64,000 nt of DNA, taken from contig CAZYVU010000005.1 of assembly GCA_964651435.1 (NCBI GenBank), forward strand, positions 44,717-108,716. The letters are read 5' to 3'. How positions within the stretch are numbered: the first letter of the stretch is position 1; every line of letters begins with the position of its first letter. Source of the DNA: CAZYVU01 sp964651435 (GTDB taxonomy: Bacteria; Desulfobacterota; Syntrophorhabdia; Syntrophorhabdales; CAYQXL01). The notes under the pieces are model-generated. The model was not told the origin of the DNA. It did not search any database and saw only the letters and a list, made by a program, of their open reading frames with translations. Shown piece by piece: positions 16,707-25,451 of this stretch. Both the position numbers and the translations under genes were made by a program.

Positions 16707-16736
16707 TTGACAATTTGAGAAAGCTTACCGTAAGCT
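16707..16736 (+). promoter_or_regulatory. -35-like box and inverted repeat upstream of TAXI-TRAP genes
   Basis: TTGACA at 16707-16712 is followed by the perfect inverted repeat AGCTTA-CCG-TAAGCT (16722-16736), about 70 bp ahead of the TRAP binding-protein gene. No convincing -10 box is seen at 17 bp. The repeat could be an operator for an activator or repressor not encoded in the window. Confidence 0.4.
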
Positions 16737-16805
16737 CTTGTTACAGTCTAAGCAGCTCAAAAACTAAAGGGTGGTAAAGCCAAACGAGCGAAGGAGGAGA
16801 ATAGA

Positions 16806-17819
16806 ATGAGCTCAGACAATTTTTTTGGTAAGGATGGAGGGCTGGACCGCAGATCGTTTCTCAAGATCGCTTCCGTTGCGGGGGGCTCCATGCTGCTGGG
16901 TAGCGCCACAAAGGTATTCGCCCAGTCGAAGAAGCGGATATCAGTGGCCACCGGGGGCATGGGCGGTGTTTATTTCGTCATCGGGGGAGGCATCGCGTCC
17001 ATCTTGAGTAAATACGCGAATGTGGAGGCTGCCGCGGAAGTCACGGCCGCTTCGGTGGATAACTGCAAACTCATAGCGGCAAAAAAATCGGACCTCGGCC
17101 TCATTATGGGCGATACAGGCTACGATGCCTTCAAGGGAACAGGCAACTTCAAGGGAAGGCCGTTGCCCCTGAGGACGGTCTGTGTTCTCTACCCCAACCT
17201 GATGCATGTCGTAACGGTAGATGGCAAGGGTATAAAGAAGGTGACGGATTTGAAAGGTAAGAGGGTCTCCACAGGCGCACCGGGCAGCGGTACTGAGGTC
17301 AAGGCCCTGCGCGTTCTCGAAGCGGCGGGCGTGAACCACGAGAAAGACATCAAGAAGGATAGGCTCGGGGCCGGTGAATCGGCAGGTGCCCTGAAGGACG
17401 GCAAGATCGATGCCTACTTCTGGGACGGGGGCGTCCCCACATCCTCGGTCCTTGACCTTGCTGCATCGCCGGGCATCAAGATGTTCCTCGTTTCGCACGA
17501 GGATTTGATCCCGAAAATGGTCGAGAAGTACGGTCCCGTCTATTACAGGGCTATTATCCCGAAGAAGGTTTATACGGGCATAGACTATGACACGAACGTG
17601 GCCGCCGTAGCCAACCTCCTGATGTGCCATCAGGATATGGACGAGAAGCTCGGATACGACATAACAAAGACGATTTTTGAGCACCTGAAGGAGTTGGCCG
17701 CTATCCATAAAGAGGCCCTGAACATCAACCTTAAGGACGGCGGCGGCAACAAAGCCGTTCCGTACCATAAAGGCGCGGCAAAGTATTTCAAGGAGAAAGG
17801 GATTACCGTCCCCGTTTGA
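16806..17819 (+). CDS. TAXI-family TRAP transporter substrate-binding protein
   Basis: This 337-residue periplasmic binding protein belongs to the TAXI group. It has a twin-arginine signal (DRRSFLKIA, Arg15-Arg16, then a hydrophobic stretch and AQS cleavage-like site), so it is probably exported folded through Tat rather than Sec. The mature part has the family's GMGGVYFVIGGGIASIL and GSGTEVKALRVL stretches. TAXI proteins deliver C4/C5 carboxylates or other organic acids to a fused TRAP permease, which is the next gene. The start has GGAGGAG 6-12 bp upstream. Confidence 0.88.
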   Translation: MSSDNFFGKDGGLDRRSFLKIASVAGGSMLLGSATKVFAQSKKRISVATGGMGGVYFVIGGGIASILSKYANVEAAAEVTAASVDNCKLIAAKKSDLGLIMGDTGYDAFKGTGNFKGRPLPLRTVCVLYPNLMHVVTVDGKGIKKVTDLKGKRVSTGAPGSGTEVKALRVLEAAGVNHEKDIKKDRLGAGESAGALKDGKIDAYFWDGGVPTSSVLDLAASPGIKMFLVSHEDLIPKMVEKYGPVYYRAIIPKKVYTGIDYDTNVAAVANLLMCHQDMDEKLGYDITKTIFEHLKELAAIHKEALNINLKDGGGNKAVPYHKGAAKYFKEKGITVPV

Positions 17820-17830
17820 TGCGGGACGAA

Positions 17831-17859
17831 GGGCACAGAGGGCCAAGCCTTCTGTGCCC
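17831..17859 (+). terminator. Hairpin between TRAP binding protein and permease genes
   Basis: A perfect 9-bp stem GGGCACAGA / TCTGTGCCC with an 11-nt loop is followed by TTATTCTTC. It lies directly after the binding-protein gene and 110 bp before the permease start. It likely acts as a partial terminator, giving excess binding protein over permease. Confidence 0.6.
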
Positions 17860-17969
17860 TTATTCTTCTCATAGACACCTTAATTTTTTTGGCCTCGTTC
17901 TGCTTTTGGGGCAAAGGGGTACCCACTTGTTGTTCTCGTGCCGTTTTCAGTACTGTCGGGAGGAAAAGA

Positions 17970-19955
17970 ATGGATGATAAAGAATTCAGCCCGGCCGGTG
18001 TGCCGGCAGAAGGCCTCACGGAGGAACAAAAGAAGAAGATTGAAGCGCTGATTGAAGAGGAAGAGGGAGTCACCCGAAAGGTTACCGGTTTCTGGGACAT
18101 TACCATAACGGTCCTTGCGATTGCCATGTCGCTCTTTGCCATTTACTCAACAGTCTTTCCGGTGACAACCCAGATCTTGCGAGGTGTTCACGTCGCATTT
18201 CTGCTGGCCCTGTCCTTCCTATACTATCCTATGTCGAAAAAGTTTAAGGGCAAGATTAATGTGTTCGATATTTTTCTCGCCCTTGTAAGTGTGGCATGCA
18301 TCGCCTACATGCTCTTGGACTTTGAAGACTTTATCTACCGGGCCGTTACGCCCGAACGATGGGATATGATCCTGGGGATTTGTTTCATTGTCCTCATTCT
18401 CGAGGCGACCCGAAGATCTTCAGGCTGGATTATGCCCGCCACCTGCCTTGTTTTTCTCGTCTACGCTTATGTGGGGCCCTGGCTCCCTGCACCGTGGACA
18501 CACAGGGGCTATGACCTGGAGCGGATCGTCGGCCACATGTATATGACCCTAGAGGGCATCTTCGGCGTACCGATTGATGTCTCCTCAACCATCATCATCA
18601 TGTTCTGTATCTTCGGGGCCTTTTTGACGGTCTGCGGCGCCGGAAAGTTCTACGTGGACTTTGCCTTTACCGCCATGGGCAATAAACCTACGGCGGCAGG
18701 TCGGTCCGTTGTGGCCACGAGCTACCTGCTTGCCATGGCGTCCGGGTCGGGGGTGGCGAACACCGTGGCTATCGGTTCCGTTGCCTATCCCATGCTCCAG
18801 AGGTCCGGATACGACAAGAACAACGCAGGAGGTTTTCTGGCCGCAGGCGGCATGGGAGCCATCACGACACCGCCGGTCATGGGCGCAGCCGCATTCCTCA
18901 TTGCTGAGTTTTTGAAGATCAGCTATGTCGACGTTATCCTCCTTGCCCTCATTCCGGCCGCGCTCTACTACTGGGGCCTCCTGCTCATGGTCGAATTTGA
19001 CGCCAAGAAATTTGCCCTTCAGGCCGTTAAGATCGAGAAAAAGCATACGCTCTGGCAGCTCACGAAGATGTACGGGTACCAATTCCTACCGCTCATAGCC
19101 ATCGTCTACTTTCTGGTTAAAGGGTACACGCCCCAGGTGGCTGTGCTCGCCGCCGTCATCACCTGTTTCCTTGTGTCTTTCATCCGCAAGGAGACGCGTT
19201 TCACCTTCAAGAAGCTTGTGGAGGCCCTCAAGCAGGGCTCGCTCACAGTGCTTAACGTCGCCGCAATCTGTGCGGCGGCAGGCCTTATTGTCGGCACCGT
19301 GAGTTTGACGGGGCTCGGCCTCAAGCTTTCTACCATCATCATCGCCTATGCCGGCGGCAATCTCGTGATTACAGCATGCTTTGCCGCCGTTATTCTCTGG
19401 GTTATTGGCCTTGCGGTGCCCATCACGGCCACGTACATCATCGCCGCCGTTATCGTGGCGCCGGCGCTCACAAACCTCGGTGTTCCCGACTACGCAGCGC
19501 ACATGTTCATTTTCTATTACGCCCTGCTTTCGGAGGTATCGCCGCCTACAGCCCTGTCTCCCTTCGCCGCCGCTGCCCTTACGGGCGGCGATCCCTACAA
19601 GACAACATTCATGGCCTGGAAGTATGCCCTCCCGGCCTTCCTGCTGCCCTTTATCTTCGTCGTGCTGCCTGCCGGCAGGTCGTTGCTGCTCCACTGGGAG
19701 GGGGTAGGAACGGCTACAGGCCTGTGGACGGTCATTGCTGCGTTCCTGGGAATCGGCATGCTTGCGTCCGGTTGCTCGGGATGGCTGCTTAAACGAAGCA
19801 CCTGGCTGGAGAGGATCATCACCGTCATCGGCGCCCTCGCGTTCGTGTTTCCCTCACGCATTGGGGATGTTGCCGGGTTTGTTTGCCTTGCCCTTGTCAT
19901 TGTATTCCAGAAGCTGAGAAAGGGGCAGGAAAAGCCAAAGTACGCTGCGGTTTAA
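17970..19955 (+). CDS. TRAP transporter fused permease (4TM-12TM)
   Basis: This 661-residue integral membrane protein is the fused small-plus-large permease found with TAXI binding proteins. A hydrophilic N-terminal extension of about 45 residues precedes 4 helices related to the small subunit and then about 12 or more helices of the DctM type. Characteristic stretches are ASGSGVANTVAIGS, AAGGMGAITTPPVMGAAAFLI and LSEVSPPTALSPFAAAAL, the loops thought to bind Na+ and substrate. ATG 17970 has GGGAGG at 17958; the frame is open 27 codons further but without a ribosome site. It imports an organic acid by ion symport. Confidence 0.9.
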   Translation: MDDKEFSPAGVPAEGLTEEQKKKIEALIEEEEGVTRKVTGFWDITITVLAIAMSLFAIYSTVFPVTTQILRGVHVAFLLALSFLYYPMSKKFKGKINVFDIFLALVSVACIAYMLLDFEDFIYRAVTPERWDMILGICFIVLILEATRRSSGWIMPATCLVFLVYAYVGPWLPAPWTHRGYDLERIVGHMYMTLEGIFGVPIDVSSTIIIMFCIFGAFLTVCGAGKFYVDFAFTAMGNKPTAAGRSVVATSYLLAMASGSGVANTVAIGSVAYPMLQRSGYDKNNAGGFLAAGGMGAITTPPVMGAAAFLIAEFLKISYVDVILLALIPAALYYWGLLLMVEFDAKKFALQAVKIEKKHTLWQLTKMYGYQFLPLIAIVYFLVKGYTPQVAVLAAVITCFLVSFIRKETRFTFKKLVEALKQGSLTVLNVAAICAAAGLIVGTVSLTGLGLKLSTIIIAYAGGNLVITACFAAVILWVIGLAVPITATYIIAAVIVAPALTNLGVPDYAAHMFIFYYALLSEVSPPTALSPFAAAALTGGDPYKTTFMAWKYALPAFLLPFIFVVLPAGRSLLLHWEGVGTATGLWTVIAAFLGIGMLASGCSGWLLKRSTWLERIITVIGALAFVFPSRIGDVAGFVCLALVIVFQKLRKGQEKPKYAAV

Positions 19956-19981
19956 GCGGGCTGCGATCGTCATGAACCTTA

Positions 19982-20010
19982 AAGGCGGGCTCTCGGGCCC
20001 GCCTTGTTTT
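19982..20010 (+). terminator. Rho-independent terminator of the TAXI-TRAP operon
   Basis: The stem AAGGCGGGC / GCCCGCCTT (9 bp) with TCTCGG loop is followed by GTTTT, 26 bp after the permease stop codon. Confidence 0.85.
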
Positions 20011-20045
20011 GGGGCCCATGGAAGGACGCCCCACGAAACAAGGAC

Positions 20046-20077
20046 AAAAAAAGGACCGGTCAGAGCGACCGGTCCTT
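20046..20077 (-). terminator. Rho-independent terminator of the activase operon
   Basis: Read on the minus strand, the 11-bp stem AAGGACCGGTC / GACCGGTCCTT is followed by a run of seven T. It lies about 27 bp after the stop codon of the activase gene. With the neighbouring plus-strand terminator it separates two converging operons. Confidence 0.88.
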
Positions 20078-20103
20078 CGGCTATGCGTTTACGAAGCTGT
20101 GTG

Positions 20104-20883
20104 TTAACTGGCCTTTTCCATGCCCAGCAGGGCAGCGCCGAGGGCACCGACGATCTGAGGTTCCATATAGACCTTTATCTGCTTGCCCATGGCTGCTTCC
20201 AGCGCCTTTACTACGCCCATGTTCTTGGCCACGCCACCGGTCATGATGACGGCGTCTTCGGCGCCGCCCATCCTGGCGAGAAGGCCCGTGGTCCGGTCGG
20301 AAATGGCCTTGTGGATCCCATACAGAATGTCCTCAAGCTGCTCGCCCTCGCTGACCAGAGAAATAACCTCCGACTCGGCGAAAACCGTGCAGATGCTGCT
20401 AATGGCCAGCTCCTTCTTATGCTGAAGGGAGATGTCACCAATCCTATCGAGCTCCACGTTCAGTGCCTTGGCCATAACTTCGATAAATCTTCCTGTTCCG
20501 GCAGCGCATTTGTCGTTCATTTCGAACTCAAGCACCCTGCCTTTGCCATCCACCCTGATAGTCTTTGTATCCTGACCGCCAATGTCGATGATGGTCCTTG
20601 CCTCGGGAAAGAAGAAATTGACACCCTTGGCTATACAGGTGATTTCCGTTATTGCGCTATTTGCGACGGACACGCGCTTACGACCGCATCCCGTTGCGAC
20701 CACATAGGATAGGTCCGACGCCTTCTTTGCCGGATAGGCGAGGGCCTTTTCGAGGGCCATCTCTGCACTTTTCTTGGAATCTGCTCCTGTTTGTAGAATG
20801 GTGTAACTAACAACCCCCTTGTCTTTGTCGAAAACAAGAGCTTCAGTTGTGATTGATCCGACATCTATTCCCGCAACTATCAT
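20104..20883 (-). CDS. 2-hydroxyacyl-CoA dehydratase / benzoyl-CoA reductase-type activase (BadF/HgdC family)
   Basis: This 259-residue ASKHA-fold ATPase has the ATP phosphate loop GIDVGSITTEALV and the two cysteines that hold the [4Fe-4S] cluster between subunits: Cys126 in NDKCAAGTG and Cys165 in SSICTVFAESEV. These match Cys127 and Cys166 of Acidaminococcus HgdC almost exactly. Family members hydrolyse ATP to drive one electron into a 2-hydroxyacyl-CoA dehydratase or benzoyl-CoA reductase. No dehydratase (HgdAB) or reductase subunit is in the window, so the partner is encoded elsewhere or lies outside. It is the last gene of an operon with the biotinyl carrier and the acyl-CoA dehydrogenase. 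Confidence 0.88.
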   Translation of the reverse strand: MIVAGIDVGSITTEALVFDKDKGVVSYTILQTGADSKKSAEMALEKALAYPAKKASDLSYVVATGCGRKRVSVANSAITEITCIAKGVNFFFPEARTIIDIGGQDTKTIRVDGKGRVLEFEMNDKCAAGTGRFIEVMAKALNVELDRIGDISLQHKKELAISSICTVFAESEVISLVSEGEQLEDILYGIHKAISDRTTGLLARMGGAEDAVIMTGGVAKNMGVVKALEAAMGKQIKVYMEPQIVGALGAALLGMEKAS

Positions 20884-20898
20884 AGTCTCCCCACTTTG

Positions 20899-21111
20899 TT
20901 AGTCGATAATCGCCAGCACCTGGTCTGCCTCAACTTCCTGGCCTACCTGAACCTTAATTTCTTTTATAACGCCGCCGGCAGGAGCAACGATAGGCATCTC
21001 CATTTTCATTGCTTCCAATGTGGCGATCTGATCGTCTTCGCCTACCTTGTCGCCCACCTTCACATTGATGCCCACAATTTTGCCAACCATTGGAACGGTT
21101 ACTTCTGTCGC
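20899..21111 (-). CDS. Biotinyl/lipoyl carrier domain protein (BCCP/GcdC-like)
   Basis: This 70-residue protein is a free-standing biotinyl domain with the EAMKME attachment motif (Lys37) and the flat barrel repeats MVGKIVGINVKVGD and GVIKEIKVQVGQEVE. I chose the ATG at 21111 because AAGGAGG precedes it. Free biotin carriers of this size serve Na+-pumping decarboxylases or acyl-CoA carboxylases. Next to an acyl-CoA dehydrogenase and an HgdC-type activase, glutaconyl-CoA decarboxylase is an attractive partner, but the carboxyltransferase is not in the window. Confidence 0.85.
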   Translation of the reverse strand, partial: ATEVTVPMVGKIVGINVKVGDKVGEDDQIATLEAMKMEMPIVAPAGGVIKEIKVQVGQEVEADQVLAIID

Positions 21112-21142
21112 CATACTGACCTCCTTAGGTATTTGAACTCTC

Positions 21143-22300
21143 TTATGCCTTCCTGTATCCCAGAGCAAACTGGGCGATGATCATCTTCTGAACATTCGAG
21201 GTACCCTCAACGATCTGATAGGACTTCGCATCCCTCAGATATCTCTCGACGGGATACTCGGAGGAGAAGCCGTAGGAACCAAAAATCTTCACTGCCTCTG
21301 AGGCGCAGAAGTTCGCCGACTCTGCACAGTAATATTTTGCCATGGAGGTCTCGAGGGTGTTGTTGAGTCCCTGATCTTTCTGCCAGGCGGCCTTAAGAAG
21401 CAGGAGTTTGGCTGCTTCATGCTCCACCGACATTCTTCCGATCTGTTCCTGCACCATCTGGAACTGCCCGATGGCCTGGCCGAACTGCTCCCTCTCGTTT
21501 GCGTACTTGCATGCCTCTTCGATACAGCTTTGGGCGACACCGACAGCCCGCGCAGCAGAGCTGAGCCTGGTGAAGTTCAGCATGGTCATACAGATGGCAA
21601 AACCTTGACCGAGTTTTCCCAAAAGGGCGCTTTTGGGGATCTTGGCCTCTTCAAAAAAGATCTCGCCCGTCGGTGCGCAGTGCAGTCCGAGCTTTGTGGT
21701 AATGGCCCGCTGGACGACGCCCGGGGTGTTGAAATCGATAAAGAATGCTGACATACCTTTGTGCTTTGCCGCCTTGTCCGTCATGGCATAAACGACTCCG
21801 CAGCCGCAGTACGGTACCCCTGAAATCCAGGTCTTCGTGCCGTTGAGGATAAAACCATCTTCAACCTCTGTGGCCGTTGTCTTCATGCTGGCGACATCGG
21901 AACCGGAGTTGGGCTCCGTAATGGCGAAACAGCCGCCGCTCGTGCCTGCGATGAGACCGGGCAGAAACTGCTCTTTCTGCTCTTCCGTCCCAAACTTAAT
22001 GAGCACATTCTGAGGACCGTTCATCTGAAGGTTAAAGGGGAGGCCCCAGGAAGGACTGACGCGAGCGACTTCCATGGCCATCAGGGTCGCAGCCATGTTG
22101 CCCTCAGGCAGTTCGAGGCCGCCGAACTTCTCGGGTGCGATACATGCGAACATGCCCTGATCGCCCATCTTCTTCATCAGCTCAGGGCGATACTTATGCT
22201 CCTTTTCATCCTCTTCCATCGTAGGCTTAATGTTCTTTACTGCGAATTCATAAGCCATTTTACGCATTGATTCGAGTTCATCAGAAATCCTAAAGTCCAT
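21143..22300 (-). CDS. Acyl-CoA dehydrogenase
   Basis: This 385-residue flavoprotein introduces an alpha,beta double bond into an acyl-CoA and passes electrons to electron-transfer flavoprotein. Visible features: FAITEPNSGSDVASM (FAD and substrate contact), TWISGVPYCG, NEREQFGQAIGQFQ, and the C-terminal IVEGTSNVQ, where Glu365 occupies the catalytic-base position. The context (biotin carrier, activase, divergent crotonase/hbd/thiolase) makes a glutaryl-CoA or butyryl-CoA substrate likely. The sequence alone does not separate decarboxylating from non-decarboxylating glutaryl-CoA dehydrogenases. A consensus promoter lies 50-75 bp upstream. Confidence 0.9.
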   Translation of the reverse strand: MDFRISDELESMRKMAYEFAVKNIKPTMEEDEKEHKYRPELMKKMGDQGMFACIAPEKFGGLELPEGNMAATLMAMEVARVSPSWGLPFNLQMNGPQNVLIKFGTEEQKEQFLPGLIAGTSGGCFAITEPNSGSDVASMKTTATEVEDGFILNGTKTWISGVPYCGCGVVYAMTDKAAKHKGMSAFFIDFNTPGVVQRAITTKLGLHCAPTGEIFFEEAKIPKSALLGKLGQGFAICMTMLNFTRLSSAARAVGVAQSCIEEACKYANEREQFGQAIGQFQMVQEQIGRMSVEHEAAKLLLLKAAWQKDQGLNNTLETSMAKYYCAESANFCASEAVKIFGSYGFSSEYPVERYLRDAKSYQIVEGTSNVQKMIIAQFALGYRKA

Positions 22301-22346
22301 AATTTTCCTCTCCTTTCCTCAAGAATGTGAAACAATTAACAAACAA

Positions 22347-22375
22347 ATATTAACAAAGCGGTTTTTCCCTGTCAA
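22347..22375 (-). promoter_or_regulatory. Consensus promoter of the acyl-CoA dehydrogenase operon
   Basis: On the minus strand TTGACA (22370-22375) and TAATAT (22347-22352) are separated by exactly 17 bp. The -10 box lies 46 bp upstream of the acyl-CoA dehydrogenase ATG, in an AT-rich stretch unlike the surrounding sequence. The 294-bp region from 22301 to 22595 holds this promoter and no gene I can support. Confidence 0.75.
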
Positions 22376-22595
22376 GCTTATTTTTTTTAATTTGACGGTC
22401 GAAAAGGATGCGTCAGACAAGGAAAATTCGTTCTGACGGCCGGTAGGACCTGCCTCTTGGATGGTCGCCCCAGTGGGTATTGATAGGGTGGCCCGCCGTC
22501 GGCTATAATGTAATATCTGTTGGAGTCCGGCCATTTATTGATACAGAAGGGGTGCTGGGATTATCTTCCGGTCGACGGGCCATGTAAAGGATTGG

Positions 22596-23534
22596 TTGTA
22601 TGTGACGGGCTTTTCCTGGTCCCCTTGCTATCTTGTCGCCCATCCGGAGCGCGCAATTCTGTTTGAGGCGGGCTTTCACTGTATGGGCAGGATATACGAG
22701 CAGGATGTCAGAAGGGCTCTTGGCCGGAGAGACCCTGAAATACTGTTTCTGACGCATGTTCACTACGATCATTGTGGAGCCGCTTCGCACTTCAAGAAGG
22801 CCTTTCCGGGACTGAAGATCGTCGCTTCCGAGAGGGCGGCTGCCATCATGGCGCGCCCAAACGCCCTCAACCTGATGGCATCCCTGAGCGCCAACGTTCT
22901 GCCCATGATAGCCTCGATGGACGGTGTCGATGCTGACCTCCTGCTCAATAAGCCCTTCGAGCCCTTTTCCGTCGACATCATCGCTTCGGATGGTGACGTG
23001 ATCGCCGTAGCCGATGATCTTTCCGTGCGCGTCTATGCCACTCCGGGCCACACGCGCGACATGCTCAGCTTTTATTTGCCGGAAAAGAAAATCGTTGTCG
23101 CTACCGAGTCGGGGGGTGTACAGGGTCAGACGGGCCACATTGTCTCGGAGTTTCTTGTTGATTTCGATGCCTATGTGAGATCGCTGGAGCTGTTTCTGTC
23201 TCTTGATATCGACGTGTTCTGTCAGGGGCACCATTTCGTGTTTGTGGGGGATGAAGTCCGGCCGTTCCTGGAGAGATCCGTAAAGGGTGCGAAGATCTTC
23301 CGGGAGCGTGTCGAAACTGTCCTCGCAGAGGAGGGAGGAGACGTGGATCGGACGGTACACCGTATTAAGGCGTGGGAATATGACCCTAACCCGGGACCCA
23401 AGCAGCCCGAGACGGCCTACCTGCTCAATCTTCGGACGCGCATAGCCTACCTGGCAAATAGGCGGAAAGAAGAACTTTGCCGAGGGGGCTGTCGCCCTTT
23501 CGGGCCGGCCTGTAAAGCCGGAAAAAACCGTTGA
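22596..23534 (+). CDS. Metallo-beta-lactamase-fold hydrolase
   Basis: This protein of about 312 residues has the MBL-fold metal motif THVHYDHCG, a downstream TPGHTRDM histidine and CQGHHFVF near the C-terminus. The fold covers thioesterases, glyoxalase II, lactonases and others, so the reaction cannot be named. Between an acyl-CoA dehydrogenase operon and a beta-oxidation operon a thioesterase role is possible but unproven. The start is uncertain: TTG 22596 has AAAGGA before it, while the frame is open back to an in-frame TGA at 22539 with plausible coding sequence but no ATG or GTG. Confidence 0.72.
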   Translation: MYVTGFSWSPCYLVAHPERAILFEAGFHCMGRIYEQDVRRALGRRDPEILFLTHVHYDHCGAASHFKKAFPGLKIVASERAAAIMARPNALNLMASLSANVLPMIASMDGVDADLLLNKPFEPFSVDIIASDGDVIAVADDLSVRVYATPGHTRDMLSFYLPEKKIVVATESGGVQGQTGHIVSEFLVDFDAYVRSLELFLSLDIDVFCQGHHFVFVGDEVRPFLERSVKGAKIFRERVETVLAEEGGDVDRTVHRIKAWEYDPNPGPKQPETAYLLNLRTRIAYLANRRKEELCRGGCRPFGPACKAGKNR

Positions 23535-23560
23535 CATGTAACCGTTAATAATAGTTATAT
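23531..23560 (+). promoter_or_regulatory. Promoter of the hbd-crotonase-thiolase operon
   Basis: TTGACA at 23531-23536 and TTATAT at 23555-23560 are separated by 18 bp. They lie 60-90 bp before the hbd start and overlap the last codons of the MBL gene. The following leader is AT-rich and ends with an AGGAGG ribosome site. Confidence 0.65.
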
Positions 23561-23619
23561 ATACCGCATGTGAATTTTTTAATTTTCAAAAACCCATCAA
23601 ACTAAACAGGAGGGGCAGT

Positions 23620-24480
23620 ATGGAGATTAAGACAGTCGGAGTATTGGGTGCCGGTGTCATGGGAAATGGCATAGCTCAGGTAGCGGCCATGGCTGGTTAC
23701 AACGTAATAATGAGGGATATTGAGGACCGGTTCGTCGAGGGAGGCCTCAAGAATATTGATAAGTTCCTGGCTAAGACCGTTGAGAAGGGCAAAATGGCGC
23801 CGGAACAAAAGGCCGCCATCATGGGTCGCATCAAAGGCACGACCAAGATGGAGGACATGAAGGACGCAGATTTCGTCGTTGAGGTCGTAGTCGAAGTAAT
23901 GGATGTGAAGAAGAAGGTTTTCGCCGATCTTGACGCGATCACCAAACCGGAGACCATCCTGTCCTCGAATACCTCCTCTATGTCTCTTACGGAGATTGCA
24001 ACGGCAACGAAGAGGCCGGATAAGGTTGTGGGCATGCACTTTTTCAACCCCGTTCCCCTTATGAGGCTCGTGGAGGTTATCAGGGGCATGAAGACGAGCG
24101 ACGAGACCGTTGCTGCTACGATCGACCTGACCAAGAAGTTCGGCAAAGAGCCCGTAGAAGTGAAAGTCGACATCCCCGGTTTTCTTGTAAACAGGCTCAT
24201 GGTCCCGCACCTTATCGAGGCCGTCAAGCTTTTCGAGCAGGGCATTGCATCCAAGGAAGACATCGATAAGGCGGCCAAGCTTGGACTGAACTACCCCATG
24301 GGCCCCTTCGAGCTTATGGACCTCACGGGCCTGGACATCAACCTCCACGTTCAGCAGTACTTCTATGACAACCTGCCCAAAGAGCTGAAGTGGGATCCGC
24401 CCCTTATGCTCAAGAACCTCGTCAAGTCCGGCAGCATGGGCAGAAAGAGCGGAAGAGGCTGGTACGATTATTCCAAGTAA
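23620..24480 (+). CDS. hbd: 3-hydroxybutyryl-CoA dehydrogenase
   Basis: This 286-residue NAD-dependent enzyme interconverts 3-hydroxybutyryl-CoA and acetoacetyl-CoA. It has the Rossmann loop GAGVMGNGIAQVAA, the SNTSSMSLTEIA stretch, the catalytic histidine in GMHFFNPVPLMRLVEV, and the C-terminal dimerisation domain with LNYPMGPFELMDLTGLD. The length is that of the short bacterial form. It is followed by crotonase after 22 bp. Confidence 0.93.
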   Translation: MEIKTVGVLGAGVMGNGIAQVAAMAGYNVIMRDIEDRFVEGGLKNIDKFLAKTVEKGKMAPEQKAAIMGRIKGTTKMEDMKDADFVVEVVVEVMDVKKKVFADLDAITKPETILSSNTSSMSLTEIATATKRPDKVVGMHFFNPVPLMRLVEVIRGMKTSDETVAATIDLTKKFGKEPVEVKVDIPGFLVNRLMVPHLIEAVKLFEQGIASKEDIDKAAKLGLNYPMGPFELMDLTGLDINLHVQQYFYDNLPKELKWDPPLMLKNLVKSGSMGRKSGRGWYDYSK

Positions 24481-24502
24481 CGAGGACGGGAGGAGGCTTC
24501 GC

Positions 24503-25285
24503 ATGGCCTATGAAACCTTGATTGTAGAACGGGAGGGTGTCGTCGGCATCATCAAGCTGAACCGGCCCCCGGTAAACCCCTTAAGCGTCAAATCCTACCA
24601 TGAGATCTATGATGCCCTGTGCGAGTTGGACGGCGATGATGCCATCGGTGCCATCGTCATCACGGGATCCGGAGACAAGGCTTTTGCGGCGGGACTTGAC
24701 GTAAAAGATGTTATGGGCAAGTCGGCAGTGGAGACCCTCGACTTCCTATGGACGGCGCCGCGAAGAACCTTTGACAAGCTGACAGGCCTCGAAAAACCGA
24801 CTATTGCCGCCGTTTTTGGCCTTGTCTTGGGCGGCGGGTGCGAGGTCGCGCTTTGTTGCGATCTCAGAATCGCCTCTGAAGACGCCATCTTCGGTGTGCC
24901 TGAGATTAACCTGGGAATCATGCCCGGATCGGGTGCGACACAGCGGTTGCCAAGGCTTGTCGGTGTAGCGCGGGCGAAGGAAATGCTGTTTACGGGCGAT
25001 AACGTGAACGCTCAGGAGGCCTATCGGATAGGTCTTGCCAACAAGGTTGTGCCCCGCGACAAACTTATGGAAGAGACCATGGCGCTTGCCAAGAAGCTGG
25101 CCGCCAAACCGAAGAAGGCCCTCGGCCTCATCAAGCGTTGCGTTGACAACGGGCTGAACATGGACCTCGCGTCAGGTTTGACACTTGAAATGGACTGTTT
25201 TTCCATTGCCTTCACATCGGAAGATGGAAGGGAAGGCATCAATGCCTTTGTGGAAAAGAGAAGGCCCAATTATAAGGGCAAGTAG
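24503..25285 (+). CDS. Enoyl-CoA hydratase (crotonase)
   Basis: This 260-residue crotonase-fold hydratase has oxyanion-hole segments KAFAAGLDVKD and VLGGGCEVALCCD, and both catalytic glutamates in GGGCEVA and VPEINLGIMPG, so it should hydrate crotonyl-CoA-type substrates rather than be an isomerase only. It lies between hbd and thiolase and completes crotonyl-CoA to acetyl-CoA conversion. GGGAGGAGG precedes the ATG. Confidence 0.9.
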   Translation: MAYETLIVEREGVVGIIKLNRPPVNPLSVKSYHEIYDALCELDGDDAIGAIVITGSGDKAFAAGLDVKDVMGKSAVETLDFLWTAPRRTFDKLTGLEKPTIAAVFGLVLGGGCEVALCCDLRIASEDAIFGVPEINLGIMPGSGATQRLPRLVGVARAKEMLFTGDNVNAQEAYRIGLANKVVPRDKLMEETMALAKKLAAKPKKALGLIKRCVDNGLNMDLASGLTLEMDCFSIAFTSEDGREGINAFVEKRRPNYKGK

Positions 25286-25451
25286 CAGGCGATAGAAGAT
25301 AAGGCCATTCGGGTGTGCCGGCCCGGTAAGCTCAGCGCCGTAGGCGTCTTGCCGGCAAAGGGTGCAGTCGTTGCAAGGCCTGGTGAGAGAAGTATGATTG
25401 GCTGAAACACAGTGGTTCAGATCAACCAAATATATGTGAGGAGGTAGTTAC

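Noticed and set aside
22503..23537. 344-codon minus-strand frame
   Set aside because: It is antisense to the MBL-fold gene whose metal motifs are intact.
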